Counted from the stretch's first letter, positions 53,993-62,079 are shown. The stretch is 64,000 nucleotides of DNA from Streptomyces sp. T12 (GCF_028736035.1 NZ_CP117866.1:3534001-3598000); one strand, 5' to 3'. Made by a program: numbers and translations. The notes: generated by a model from the sequence alone, not told the origin.

Positions 53993-54886
53993 ATGCAGGC
54001 CGCAATCACACTGTCCGCACCTAGCGTGGAAGAGTTCGACACACGGATCGCCGACGATTCGAGATTGGTATACGGAACAGGTCTCACTTCCTCCCTACGA
54101 ATGGGCGACACTGTGGAACCCACATCCCTCATCAAGCTCGCAACCTGGAACATAGGAGGCGGGATTCTCGGCGCATCCCATCAGCGCGGCGGAATCCCCT
54201 CGCCGGACTACTATGCTTCGGTGCTGCGGCAGCATGCGCCCGATGTGGTCTGCCTCCAGGAGGCTCACGACTACCTCGGGCGTTGCGAGAGCCAGCCGCA
54301 CTACCTGGCGCGCCGAGCGGGGTATCCGCACGTGGTGTCGTTCCCCACCAGCGCCTCGCACCTAGCAGGAGACGCCAACCTCACGCTGGCGGTCCTGTCC
54401 CGGTTCCCGCTCGGGAACGCGGTGTACAGACAATTCCCAAACCCCGGCCTGACTGGCACCGGCCCAGACGGAGAGGCATGGTCGCTGGCAGACAAGGGAT
54501 ACATGATCACAAAGGTCGACCTGGGTGGCCGTCAGGTCGGGCTGATTAACGGCCACTGCTTTCCGCTGCGGTACTTCGGCGCACGTGCCACAGACCCAGC
54601 ATTTACTGAAGTATGGGACATGCTCACACGGGACATGCTGACCCTCAAGGAGTCCGGTCCGGCCGTGGTCGCCGTCGACCTGAACCATGACCCGATCGAG
54701 GACGTGCTGAATGAGGTCCTCAGGCAAGACAGGTACATCAACGCGTTCGCGAATACCGTCACGGCCGTCAAGGGCGCCAAGCGGGACCATATCCTCTACG
54801 AGCAGGGGATGCGCCTACTGTCGGCTACTGTGACGGCCACCGAATCCGATCACGCGTACCGTCAGGTGAGCCTTTTCGTCGAATGA
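53993..54886 (+). CDS. Endonuclease/exonuclease/phosphatase-fold protein
   Basis: An EEP-fold protein of about 297 residues from ATG 53993; the exact start is uncertain, since an upstream ATG (53879) lies in transposon-derived sequence and a later one (54100) is possible. Motifs: LATWNIGGG, DVVCLQEAHDYLGR (metal-binding Glu), GLINGHCFPLRYFG, VVAVDLNHDPIEDV (catalytic Asp/Asn region) and ESDHAYRQV (final Asp-His). The fold includes DNase I, sphingomyelinases and inositol phosphatases. In this cluster it could be a phosphatase or diesterase on an intermediate, or unrelated cargo. Confidence 0.75.
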   Translation: MQAAITLSAPSVEEFDTRIADDSRLVYGTGLTSSLRMGDTVEPTSLIKLATWNIGGGILGASHQRGGIPSPDYYASVLRQHAPDVVCLQEAHDYLGRCESQPHYLARRAGYPHVVSFPTSASHLAGDANLTLAVLSRFPLGNAVYRQFPNPGLTGTGPDGEAWSLADKGYMITKVDLGGRQVGLINGHCFPLRYFGARATDPAFTEVWDMLTRDMLTLKESGPAVVAVDLNHDPIEDVLNEVLRQDRYINAFANTVTAVKGAKRDHILYEQGMRLLSATVTATESDHAYRQVSLFVE

Positions 54887-54905
54887 TCTACCTCCCAAAT
54901 CCATA

Positions 54906-55435
54906 ATTGAGCTTCTTTGGCGTTGCTGCTCCGGGGCCCGGTTGGCGGCGTTCTCGGTGCGGGTGGGTTCCTGCGGGGGCCTGCGTTTGATGCCTGTGGT
55001 CACCCAGGGGCCGCCGTCCTGGCAGGCGAGGCCGACCGGGATGGGGACGCCCTGGCGCTCGTAGATGCGGATGATCTGGTGGGTGCGGGACGCGGTCGGG
55101 TCGTGAGCCCGGCCCGGCAGGGCGGGGGACAGCCGCAGCGGCCGGGCTGTTCGGATCGGTGGCCACCTCCACGTTCACTCCGTGCCGGCGGTGTGTGTGA
55201 CGAAGTCCGCATCGGGGCGGAGCTTGCAGCGCCGGTCGCCCTCGCGGGTGAGGACGGGCATCGTCACCCGCTCCACGAGCGCATGCGGCAGGTCGGGTGC
55301 GGCAGGATGGATGACCAACGAGGCCCCCGAGCAGCGTGGTTGAGACGATAGACATCTCGATCAATAGCTCGGAGGCCTCGCTCCTTGCGCTCCGGAACCC
55401 TCACCTGATCGGTGACCAACTCGAAGAAGCTCAAT
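54906..55435 (-). mobile_element. Internally deleted IS5-type element
   Basis: ATTGAGCTTCTT at 54906-54917 and its exact reverse complement at 55424-55435 are terminal inverted repeats. On the minus strand a transposase start-like piece (ALVERVTMPVLTREGDRRCK) is followed by a stop, then a C-terminal piece (THQIIRIYERQGVPIPVGLA, then CQDGGPWVTTGIKRR and TENAANRA) typical of DDE_4/IS5 transposases. The DDE core is deleted, so it cannot transpose by itself. Confidence 0.7.
54937..55061. repeat. 125-bp direct repeat, copy 1 (IS5 transposase C-terminal piece)
   Basis: Nearly identical to 59946-60070 in the same orientation, with only a few substitutions. The two copies bracket the cupin, methyltransferase and hydroxylase genes. 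Confidence 0.85.
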
Positions 55436-55645
55436 AACGAGCAACGTCCGGCCCCTGAGCTGGCAGTCCGTCGTTCATGTTCATCCTGCCGTCGCACACG
55501 GGCCGGTTGCCGACCCGAGACATCCGAGCGCAGATCCCCACGATGAACGACGCGTCCACCCGATACGTCCCCAGAACCAAAGACGCCCAACAACAGTACG
55601 TGCGGCGACGTCCGAGGCGACGTCCCCGCTGGCCGGGACCCGGGG

Positions 55646-55764
55646 CCGGATGAGCGCACCTGCCGTGCCACCGCCAATCATGCACAAGCTCGTTAGGCGG
55701 CCCTGGCTGATGTCAGTACGCGTGCCGCCAGCGGATCGCTAGTATCCGGTTTCGTATGGTCAAT
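55646..55764. repeat. IS-end-like direct repeat, copy 2
   Basis: Second copy of the repeat at 50301-50406, with about 12 extra bases between its two parts. The two copies flank a 5.3-kb block carrying the regulator, SHMT-like and EEP genes. No transposase frame is recognisable beside this copy. Confidence 0.7.
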
Positions 55765-56121
55765 GAGCTGCCCCGGCTCAGGAATTTGCACCACCTCGCA
55801 GGAGATGACCGAGCCGCAATAGAGATTGGATGCCACGTATGGAGACGTTCAATCCGACCTGGCCCCCGTCGGAGCAAATCCAGTCTTGCAGCTTCTTCTC
55901 ACGTGGCCAAAGCAGCCCGTGAGTGAAACTCAGAATTGCTTACCAAGATGGCCGTCTGGCTACATAGCGTCCCTGGCCGGGGCGAGGCCGACGCGCCGCT
56001 CGGCTCATCCCAAATGCGCTCCGTTTCGCGGTCTCCCGCGGGGGGCCGCCAGGTAGGGAGCGGCAGTCACTAGACACACCCGGTGTATGGGGAACCAACG
56101 CTCGCACAAAGGATCCGATTC
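55765..56121. other. Intergenic region before the cupin genes
   Basis: About 355 bases with no recognisable gene. Short frames (for example 55826-56056) have no homologous look. The promoter of the cupin-methyltransferase-hydroxylase operon should lie here, but no convincing -35/-10 pair was found. Confidence 0.4.
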
Positions 56122-56904
56122 ATGGCACAACTTTTCGCAAAGACGCTACTGCCTGAAGTGCGCGACCACCTGGAAATGACGGGCCACCTTGGTGACGGCA
56201 CACTCTCCGAACGAGCCGGGGCGGTGGTCCGCAGCCTGGCCAGGCGCGACGAGATGCGGTCCCTGATAGATCACGTACTGTCGGACGACGTTCAACTCGC
56301 CGAGATCGCTGCGCGGTCGTATTACCACGCGAACAGCTTTCTCAAACTCGTTTTGGCGGTCGGCAGCGAGAACGCCTGGAAGCTTCGCCTCCATGTATGG
56401 CATCCGCAGTCGGAGGAGGATCGCCCGCCGAGGGAGGACATCCACTCGCATCGCTGGGACTTCACAACCGCCCTGCTGCTCGGCGAGTACAACGCCCGCG
56501 AGTACATGATCGCCCCCGGCAACGAGTACCACCACTACAAGTACACCCCAGTTCGGGCGGACCAGTTCTTCTCGCTGGAGGCCATGGGGACCAATCAGCT
56601 AGCCCAAGTATTCGAATCCAACCTTCAGGCCGGCACGGTCTACCACCTTGACCACCGCGTCCTCCACAGCATCGCGCGTTCCCACGACGGGCCTACGGCC
56701 ACGCTCGTCCTGCAAGGGCCCACCGTGCGGAATTCGACGAATGTCTATCGCACGACCCCGGTCAGCGAGGAGGGCGGAGATAGGAAGATCGAGAAGGGCG
56801 GAGGCAGGCAGATCGAGAAGGGCGGAGGCAGGGAGATCTATGTCGAACGGCCTTCCATCGACCAACTGCGCGCGGAGCTGATTCAGCTCCACGGCTGGTT
56901 GTGA
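56122..56904 (+). CDS. Cupin-fold protein, cysteine-dioxygenase-like, unknown function
   Basis: A 260-residue protein. ATG 56122 is preferred because AAAGGA lies upstream; a GTG 13 codons earlier is in frame. The N-terminal half is helical. A single cupin barrel follows with a histidine cluster (DIHSHRWDFTTALLLGEYN, then EYHHYKY and VYHLDHRVLHSIAR) that could bind iron, as in cysteine-dioxygenase-like enzymes. Near the C-terminus an 8-residue Gly/Lys repeat occurs three times. It overlaps the next cupin gene by 4 bases, so both belong to one operon with the methyltransferase. A thiol or amino acid oxygenase is possible; no direct evidence. Confidence 0.7.
   Translation: MAQLFAKTLLPEVRDHLEMTGHLGDGTLSERAGAVVRSLARRDEMRSLIDHVLSDDVQLAEIAARSYYHANSFLKLVLAVGSENAWKLRLHVWHPQSEEDRPPREDIHSHRWDFTTALLLGEYNAREYMIAPGNEYHHYKYTPVRADQFFSLEAMGTNQLAQVFESNLQAGTVYHLDHRVLHSIARSHDGPTATLVLQGPTVRNSTNVYRTTPVSEEGGDRKIEKGGGRQIEKGGGREIYVERPSIDQLRAELIQLHGWL
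56773..56844 (+). repeat. Three 24-bp tandem repeats in the cupin-fold gene
   Basis: Units at 56773, 56797 and 56821 encode variants of GGGRQIEK in frame. They sit between the cupin barrel and the C-terminal helix and look like a recent linker expansion. Confidence 0.85.
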
Positions 56905-57305
56905 CCCCGGGCCCGGTGCACAGAATCGTGACTCAATACAAATACACGGCTGAGGCTGCGGCACGCTTCAACAAGCACGGTGTCGACCTGACCGTGTACG
57001 GGCAAGCGGATCCGTCTGTGACCACCGTCCACATCAGTGTCGCGGAAGGTCACTTTCAGGAGTTCTGCAACCTTAAGAGCACCTATACGATTTACGTCAT
57101 CGGTGGCCATGGCACCTTCTACCTCAACGACGAAGCCGTGGAGGTGAACGCCACGGATCTAATTGTCGTTCCACCGGAGACACGTATTTACTATTTCGGA
57201 ACCATGGAGCTGCTGCTCACTGTCTCTCCAGCGTGGGACGAAGCGAACGAACGCCACATTAGGATTCTGGAAAAGAACCAGATTCCGAACACTCCCCGCC
57301 CCTGA
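56901..57305 (+). CDS. Small cupin protein (MarH/StnK3-type epimerase candidate)
   Basis: A 134-residue single-domain cupin starting at GTG 56901, overlapping the previous gene by 4 bases. The barrel reads TTVHISVAEGHFQEFCN, then IYVIGGHGTFYLNDEAVEV and LIVVPPETRIYYFG. The usual HxH metal pair of motif 1 is largely replaced, so metal binding is uncertain. It directly precedes an MppJ/MarI-type methyltransferase gene. In beta-methyltryptophan pathways (maremycin, streptonigrin) a small cupin inverts the beta-methyl stereocentre of the aryl-pyruvate. That role is inferred from size and context. Confidence 0.6.
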   Translation: MTPGPVHRIVTQYKYTAEAAARFNKHGVDLTVYGQADPSVTTVHISVAEGHFQEFCNLKSTYTIYVIGGHGTFYLNDEAVEVNATDLIVVPPETRIYYFGTMELLLTVSPAWDEANERHIRILEKNQIPNTPRP

Positions 57306-57416
57306 AGGCCGCCGCCCGGCCTGGATAAAGCTGAACTCAGGCAGTGGCAGAGAAGATCCTTGGGGGAACCGTAATTTTGAAAGCTCCCCCTATCCGCATG
57401 ACGGAAAGGCCGTACA

Positions 57417-58448
57417 ATGAATGCTCCTGAACGGGAAACAGGTCACGTAGCCGATCTACCACACCTGGCCGCCTCGCAGTCAGCGGCTGATCTCTTCAAC
57501 TCGGCAGTCGCGGCTTGGGCGATCGCTGCAGGATGGGAGATCGGCGCACTTGACGAGCTGAGCGGGAAAGGCAAGCTCGAGGCGCGCGACTTCGCCGAGG
57601 AGCACGACCTGCACATCCAGTCGACAAGGGGCATGTTCACCGCGCTGGCCAGCGTCGGCGTCGTCGAGCGTGAAGGCGACACCATCCTCCCCGGCCCGTT
57701 GTTCGACGACGTGTTCCGGACCAAGTCCTTCTTCCATTGGCTCTCCCGCGGCAGTGCGCCCTTGTTCACGGCGATGCCCACGGTGATGCAGAACGCCAAC
57801 CGAGTCGGCAAGTTCTACACCCGGGACGCGCCGGCGATCAGTTACGCCTGCCGGGAGATCAATGCGGAGGTCTTTGACCCTGCCTTCTGGGCGGCGATGG
57901 ACAGCCTGGATCTCCCCTTCACCAAGGTTGCCGACCTCGGATGCGGCAGCGGTGAACGACTGCGGCAGATCGCCCGGCGTCATCCCGGAGTCCAGGGGGT
58001 CGGGCTCGATATCGCGCCCGATGCGCTGGAGGCCGCCAAGGCCGCCACAGCGGAGGCTGGGCTCGGAGACCGCATATCGTTCGGTGTCGCGGACGCCCGC
58101 GCGCTCGAACCACGTCCCGAACTCGCTGACGTCGACCTCGTCACTAGCTTCATGATGGCGCACGACTTCTGGCCCCGAGAGGAGTGCATCGCCTCTTTCC
58201 GGAAGCTTCGCGAGGTGTTTCCGAACGCGCGCCGACTCCTGCTGGCGGACACCGCTCGACTGACCGATCTGCCCGACCACCGATTCCCGATGTTCAACCT
58301 GGGTTACGAAGTCGGACACGACCTCATGGGCGTTTATCTGCCGACCATGGAGGATTGGGAAGACGTCTTTCCCGAGACGGGCTGGCGACTTCTGCGGACT
58401 CACCAGGTGGACGGGTTGACAAACGGATTCATATTCGAACTCGAATAA
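57417..58448 (+). CDS. SAM methyltransferase, MppJ-like (aryl-pyruvate beta-carbon methylation)
   Basis: A 343-residue class I methyltransferase with an N-terminal winged-helix/dimerisation region and SAM motif DLGCGSGERL (residues 173-182). The sequence closely recalls MppJ of mannopeptimycin: NRVGKFYTRDAPAISYACRE, SFMMAHDFWPREEC and LGYEVGHDLMGVYLPT. MppJ is an iron-containing enzyme that methylates C3 of phenylpyruvate; two histidines here (H249, H301) match its conserved metal-site region. Start ATG 57417 has GGAAAGG upstream. A partner aminotransferase, needed to make and re-aminate the keto acid, is not seen in the window. Confidence 0.82.
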   Translation: MNAPERETGHVADLPHLAASQSAADLFNSAVAAWAIAAGWEIGALDELSGKGKLEARDFAEEHDLHIQSTRGMFTALASVGVVEREGDTILPGPLFDDVFRTKSFFHWLSRGSAPLFTAMPTVMQNANRVGKFYTRDAPAISYACREINAEVFDPAFWAAMDSLDLPFTKVADLGCGSGERLRQIARRHPGVQGVGLDIAPDALEAAKAATAEAGLGDRISFGVADARALEPRPELADVDLVTSFMMAHDFWPREECIASFRKLREVFPNARRLLLADTARLTDLPDHRFPMFNLGYEVGHDLMGVYLPTMEDWEDVFPETGWRLLRTHQVDGLTNGFIFELE

Positions 58449-58474
58449 CACCTGGACAAGGAGCTGAGAAGCAC

Positions 58475-59299
58475 GTGCAGGAACAATCAGCAGAGGCCTC
58501 CGACCCGTACTACGAGGCGCGACGTGCCGAAATAGCGGCCTTGGCGGATCGCTGTGGTCCGGACGATCCGATCCCAACGGTCGAGTACACGGAACAGGAA
58601 CACGAGGTCTGGCGGCTGGTGTGCGGAAAGCTTGCCGTACACCACCGCTCGGACGCCGCGATCGAGTACCTTGACGCGGCGGAATGCCTCGCAATCCCCC
58701 AGGAACGGGTTCCGCAGCTCCGGGATGTCAGCGGGCGTATTGAATCGCTTTCCGGCTTTCGTTTCAAGTCAGCGCCTGCGCTCGTTCCCTTCCGGCAGTT
58801 CTGCAGCGGTCTGGCAGATTCAGCCTTCCACTCCACACAGTATTTGAGGCACCCGAACACCCCCTTCTACACCGCAGATCCGGACATGTTGCACGATGTT
58901 ATCGGGCACGGGAACGCTCTGGCGAGCAAGCGGTTCGCCCGTTTGTACCGCCTGGCTGGTGAGGCTGCCGCGCGAGCCGAAAGTGAGGCGGCGTTGCAGT
59001 TCATTGCCAAGGTGTTCTGGTTCACGCTCGAGTGCGGCCTGATCCGGGAGCGGGGAGAGCTAAAGGCATACGGCGCGACGATCGTTTCCTCGTACGGAGA
59101 GCTGAACCATTTCCGTAACGCTGACATCCGCCCGCTAGAGCTGAAGAGCCTGGCCGACGTCGCATACGACATATCGACGTACCAGAAAATTCTGTTCGAA
59201 GCGGACTCGATGAACCAGCTCGAAGACATTGTGGGTAGCTTCTGGGAGACCTGCGACGACAATACTATTGAGGCTCTGCTAGCCGAATCCGTCTGTTGA
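58475..59299 (+). CDS. Pterin-dependent aromatic amino acid hydroxylase
   Basis: A 274-residue protein starting at GTG 58475 (VQEQSAEASDPYYEARRAEI). It matches the bacterial phenylalanine hydroxylase fold: YTEQEHEVWRLV, STQYLRHPNTPFYTADPDMLHDVIGH and VFWFTLECGLI. The facial triad of the non-haem iron is His140, His145 and Glu186. Housekeeping members make tyrosine from phenylalanine; cluster-borne members such as PacX make meta-tyrosine. It follows the methyltransferase by 26 bases in one operon, so it probably supplies a ring-hydroxylated precursor. Regiochemistry cannot be read from sequence. Confidence 0.88.
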   Translation: MQEQSAEASDPYYEARRAEIAALADRCGPDDPIPTVEYTEQEHEVWRLVCGKLAVHHRSDAAIEYLDAAECLAIPQERVPQLRDVSGRIESLSGFRFKSAPALVPFRQFCSGLADSAFHSTQYLRHPNTPFYTADPDMLHDVIGHGNALASKRFARLYRLAGEAAARAESEAALQFIAKVFWFTLECGLIRERGELKAYGATIVSSYGELNHFRNADIRPLELKSLADVAYDISTYQKILFEADSMNQLEDIVGSFWETCDDNTIEALLAESVC

Positions 59300-59384
59300 G
59301 ATTGAACTGGTAGGGCTGGGTTGCGGTAGCGCAGCAGGCCTATCCCGGCTGCTTTCATCGCCCTTCAGGGTCGTTGCGGCTGAT

Positions 59385-59585
59385 CTGAACGTCAACCCCG
59401 AAACGCTCCGTAGCTGGGCGCGCGTCGCCGATAGCCGCCCGGCCGGCAGCGGCGGCCAGGACGAAGAAGGCGTGCAGAGCGAGGTCGCCCGGTTGCGGGC
59501 GGAGAACGCCCGGCTCGTGAAGGCCGAGAAGGAATGGCAGCTGGAATGCGAGATCCTGCGCCGGGCGGCGCAATATTTCGCGTAG
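59385..59585 (+). pseudogene. IS3-family OrfA C-terminal fragment
   Basis: A frame reads LNVNPETLRSWARVADSRPA, then EVARLRAENARLVKAEKEWQ and LECEILRRAAQYFA before a stop, the standard IS3 OrfA ending. Its N-terminus is lost. An OrfB fragment follows in another frame, as in intact IS3 elements. Confidence 0.75.
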
Positions 59586-59639
59586 GAGATGAAGTGAAGG
59601 CCCGCCGCTGCGACTTCACTTCACCTCCGAGAAAACCGA

Positions 59640-59895
59640 GTCCTTCGGCGGTGGATCGCCGGCGCGGACGCGCGCGCCGAGCGGCAGGCCAGGGAGGACG
59701 CCCTGGTCGCCGAGATCCATGCCGAACACCGTGGGAACTACGGCGCGTTGAGCGTCCACGCCGATCTGCGGGGCTTCGGCCACACCGTCACTCGCAAGCG
59801 GGTCCCCCGGCTGATGGGCAAGAACGACATCGTCGGCCGGTATCTGCGCAAGAAGAAGCGGACCACCATCGCGGACCGTCTCGCCCCGCCTAGGA
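59640..59895 (+). pseudogene. IS3-family OrfB N-terminal fragment
   Basis: A frame reads WIAGADARAERQAREDALVA, then EIHAEHRGNYGALSVHADLR and RKRVPRLMG, typical of OrfB before the integrase core. It is cut at about 59895 by the sequence of an IS5-type fragment on the other strand. Confidence 0.7.
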
Positions 59896-59904
59896 CTTCA
59901 GGTG

Positions 59905-60515
59905 TGCGAGGCCGCGTTCGACCGGTGTCCGTGCCGTGGCCGGGGCCCGGTTGACGGTCTTCTGGGTGCGGGTGGGTTCCTGCAGGGGCCTGCATTTGAT
60001 GCCTGTGGTCACCCAGGGGCCGCCGTCCTGGCAGGCGAGGCCGGCCGGGATGGGGACGCCCTGGCGCTCGGGCTCGTCCGTCTCCGGCCCGGTCGCACTC
60101 GGCGGGGGTGCCGTCCCGCAGGACGAAGTCCGCATCGGTCTCGCGCAGAACCATGATCCGCTCGACCTTCTTGCGGTTGATCCGCCAGCCCTTCCGCCGC
60201 AGCGTGGCGGGCACGCGCGGGGCGCCGTGGGCACCCCGGGGCTCGGCGTGGACCTTCCGTATCCCGTATCGCCTCGGCGAGCTCGTCCTCGCCCGGCGAC
60301 GTCCAGGACGCGACACAGGGCAGCGACAGTGAAGCCGCCGGGGTTGTGTTCGGTGGCCTTCTCCACGTCGATGAAGCGGCAGGTCTCGCCCACTTCATCT
60401 CCTTCGCGAAGTAGGCGAGACCTCTTTTCAGGATCTCTATGGTCTGCTGCTGTTCACGGCCCCGCTTGCGCAGCTGCCGGAGTTCTTCACGCTCGACGGG
60501 TGGTCAACGCACCCG
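59905..60515 (-). pseudogene. Composite remnant: IS3 OrfA/OrfB start joined to an IS5 transposase end
   Basis: Reading leftwards from 60515: EREELRQLRKRGREQQQTIE is an OrfA ending, then MGETCRFIDVEKATEHNPGG begins OrfB in an overlapping frame. After a frame change GAHGAPRVPATLRRKGWRIN continues OrfB. From about 60070 the frame reads GVPIPAGLACQDGGPWVTTG and VNRAPATARTPVERGLAHLK, the end of an IS5-type transposase. It is a nested, dead structure at the 3' end of the leftward cluster operon. Confidence 0.65.
59946..60070. repeat. 125-bp direct repeat, copy 2
   Basis: Near-identical to 54937-55061, same orientation. Homologous recombination between the two would delete or amplify the intervening 5.0 kb with the cupin, methyltransferase and hydroxylase genes. 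Confidence 0.85.
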
Positions 60516-60570
60516 CCGGCCCCTCGCCCCGGTCGGTCTTCGCCTGCTGCACCCAGCCCTGCAAGCTCTC

Positions 60571-61320
60571 TCATGCAAGGGTCGTCAGACCCGCGGCGAA
60601 GGTCTCGAAGAGTTCCGGCGGCGCACTGAGGAAGCGCTGGTGCGGGCCGTTGAGGAGCACGAACTGCGTGTCCCCGCAGGCCGTCCATCCGCCCATGTGC
60701 CGATGGTCGACCTCGATGTCCTCGCTCCATCCGATCGTGGTGATCGGCGTCGCCAGCCGCTGCGGGTTCGGCATGACGTACCGCTTGTTGGCGGCGATGT
60801 CCTCTTCGAGGATGTCCAGATAGACGTCGCTGAGGTCGGGGATGGGCGTGCCGCCCATCGCGATGGTCATCTTGTCCAGCTCGTCGTTCAGCTCGGACCG
60901 GTTCATCACGAGCCATCGCCCGGTCGGTCCGTCCTGCGGTGCGACCTGCGACGAGATGAACAGGCCGCTCGGCGTCGGCCATCCGCGCCGCTCGATCTCC
61001 GCAGATACCTCATACGCCGCGAGCGCGGAACCGCAGTGGCCGAAAAAGCCGTAGGGGACGTCGAGGTAGGGCTCGACGGCGTCCGCCAGCGCCGCCGCCA
61101 TCTCCTGGTAGGTGGCGAAGATCGGCTCGTTGAACCGGTTCTCCCGGCCCGGCGGTTGCAGGCGGCAGAAGTCGATCCCCCGATAGGAATCCGGCCACTG
61201 CCGGTACATCATCGCCCCGCAGCCGGAGTAGGGGATGCAGAACAGGCGCGCCGACGCCTCGGCCAACGGCGCACGCGGAAACCACTTGTTCGGAGCCAGG
61301 CCTGCGGTGACATCGCTCAT
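60571..61320 (-). CDS. Type II thioesterase-fold protein with cysteine nucleophile (aminoacyl shuttle candidate)
   Basis: A 249-residue alpha/beta hydrolase of the type II NRPS/PKS thioesterase family. LFCIPYSGCGAMMYRQWP, LQPPGRENRFNEP and GPHQRFLSAPPELFETF (catalytic His region) are intact. The nucleophile elbow reads GFFGHCGSA, with Cys96 where the family has Ser (GHSMG). Thioesterase-like enzymes with this change, such as CmaE and SyrC, move aminoacyl groups between carrier proteins instead of hydrolysing them. Start ATG 61320 overlaps the end of the serine thioesterase gene by 4 bases. It is the last gene of the leftward operon after A-PCP, P450 and thioesterase. Confidence 0.85.
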   Translation of the reverse strand: MSDVTAGLAPNKWFPRAPLAEASARLFCIPYSGCGAMMYRQWPDSYRGIDFCRLQPPGRENRFNEPIFATYQEMAAALADAVEPYLDVPYGFFGHCGSALAAYEVSAEIERRGWPTPSGLFISSQVAPQDGPTGRWLVMNRSELNDELDKMTIAMGGTPIPDLSDVYLDILEEDIAANKRYVMPNPQRLATPITTIGWSEDIEVDHRHMGGWTACGDTQFVLLNGPHQRFLSAPPELFETFAAGLTTLA

Positions 61321-62054
61321 CGCAGGTCCTCCGAGATAGCGTCGATCACGAACCGCGTCGCATTCGCGTCGAGGAAGTGCCCGCCGTCGATGACGTTCAT
61401 GACGAACGGACCGGTGGTCTCCTTGCCCCACGGCTCCTGCTGCTGCGGTGAGGATTCTTCGTCGGCCGCACCGGCGAAGGCTGTGATCGGGATGTCGAGC
61501 AGCACGTCGGGCTGATACGTGTGCGTACTGAGCACGGTCAGGTCAGCGCGCAAGGTGGCCACGATTCCCTCCAACAGCTCAGGGTCGTCGAGGAACTGGG
61601 CCGGGGTGCCTCCCAGCGTCTTCATATACTGCACCAAGCCCTCGTCCGGGCCGTTCCAGCCGCGCACCTCGCGATCAAGGCTCGGCGCCGAGCTCGCCGA
61701 GACGTACAGCGCGCGCAGCATCGGCATCCCCCTCTCGCGCAGGGCATGTGCGAGCGACCACCCGACCCGCGCACCCATGCTCGCTCCGAACAAGGCGACG
61801 GGCCGGTCCAGCAGTGGCTCGACGGCATTGACGAGGTCGTCGACCAAGTCATCCATGGCGAGGAACGGCGGTTCGTCCATCCGGTCGGCACGGCCGGGCA
61901 GCTGCACCGCGATCGGATCGATCGACGGCGGCAGCAGCCGCGGCCACTCGCGGAACATCGCCGCGTTGCCGCCCGCGTGGTGCAGGCACAGCAGCGTGGT
62001 CGCCCCGGCTGCCGGGCTTCGAAAACGCTTGAACCAGCGATGTCCGTCGGACAT
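61317..62054 (-). CDS. Type II thioesterase (serine nucleophile)
   Basis: A 245-residue alpha/beta hydrolase starting MSDGHRWFKRFRSPAAGATT. LLCLHHAGGNAAMFREWP, VQLPGRADRMDEPPF and FGASMGARVGWSLAH (Ser92) are the classic TEII motifs; VIDGGHFLDAN supplies the histidine. Such enzymes clear mis-primed carrier proteins or release a finished amino acid from a stand-alone PCP. It lies between the P450 and the Cys-type homologue, so the pair may divide editing/release and transfer. Confidence 0.9.
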   Translation of the reverse strand: MSDGHRWFKRFRSPAAGATTLLCLHHAGGNAAMFREWPRLLPPSIDPIAVQLPGRADRMDEPPFLAMDDLVDDLVNAVEPLLDRPVALFGASMGARVGWSLAHALRERGMPMLRALYVSASSAPSLDREVRGWNGPDEGLVQYMKTLGGTPAQFLDDPELLEGIVATLRADLTVLSTHTYQPDVLLDIPITAFAGAADEESSPQQQEPWGKETTGPFVMNVIDGGHFLDANATRFVIDAISEDLR

Positions 62055-62079
62055 GGAGCTTCTTACCTTCCGGTGTTCG

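Noticed and set aside
54893..55690. Overlapping 80-160 codon minus-strand frames as real genes
   Set aside because: They are shifted readings of the deleted IS5-type element and its flank.
49790..60000. Integrative element attached at the tRNA-Arg 3' end
   Set aside because: I found no second copy of the tRNA 3' end downstream and no integrase gene, so a site-specific island cannot be claimed, only a mosaic region.
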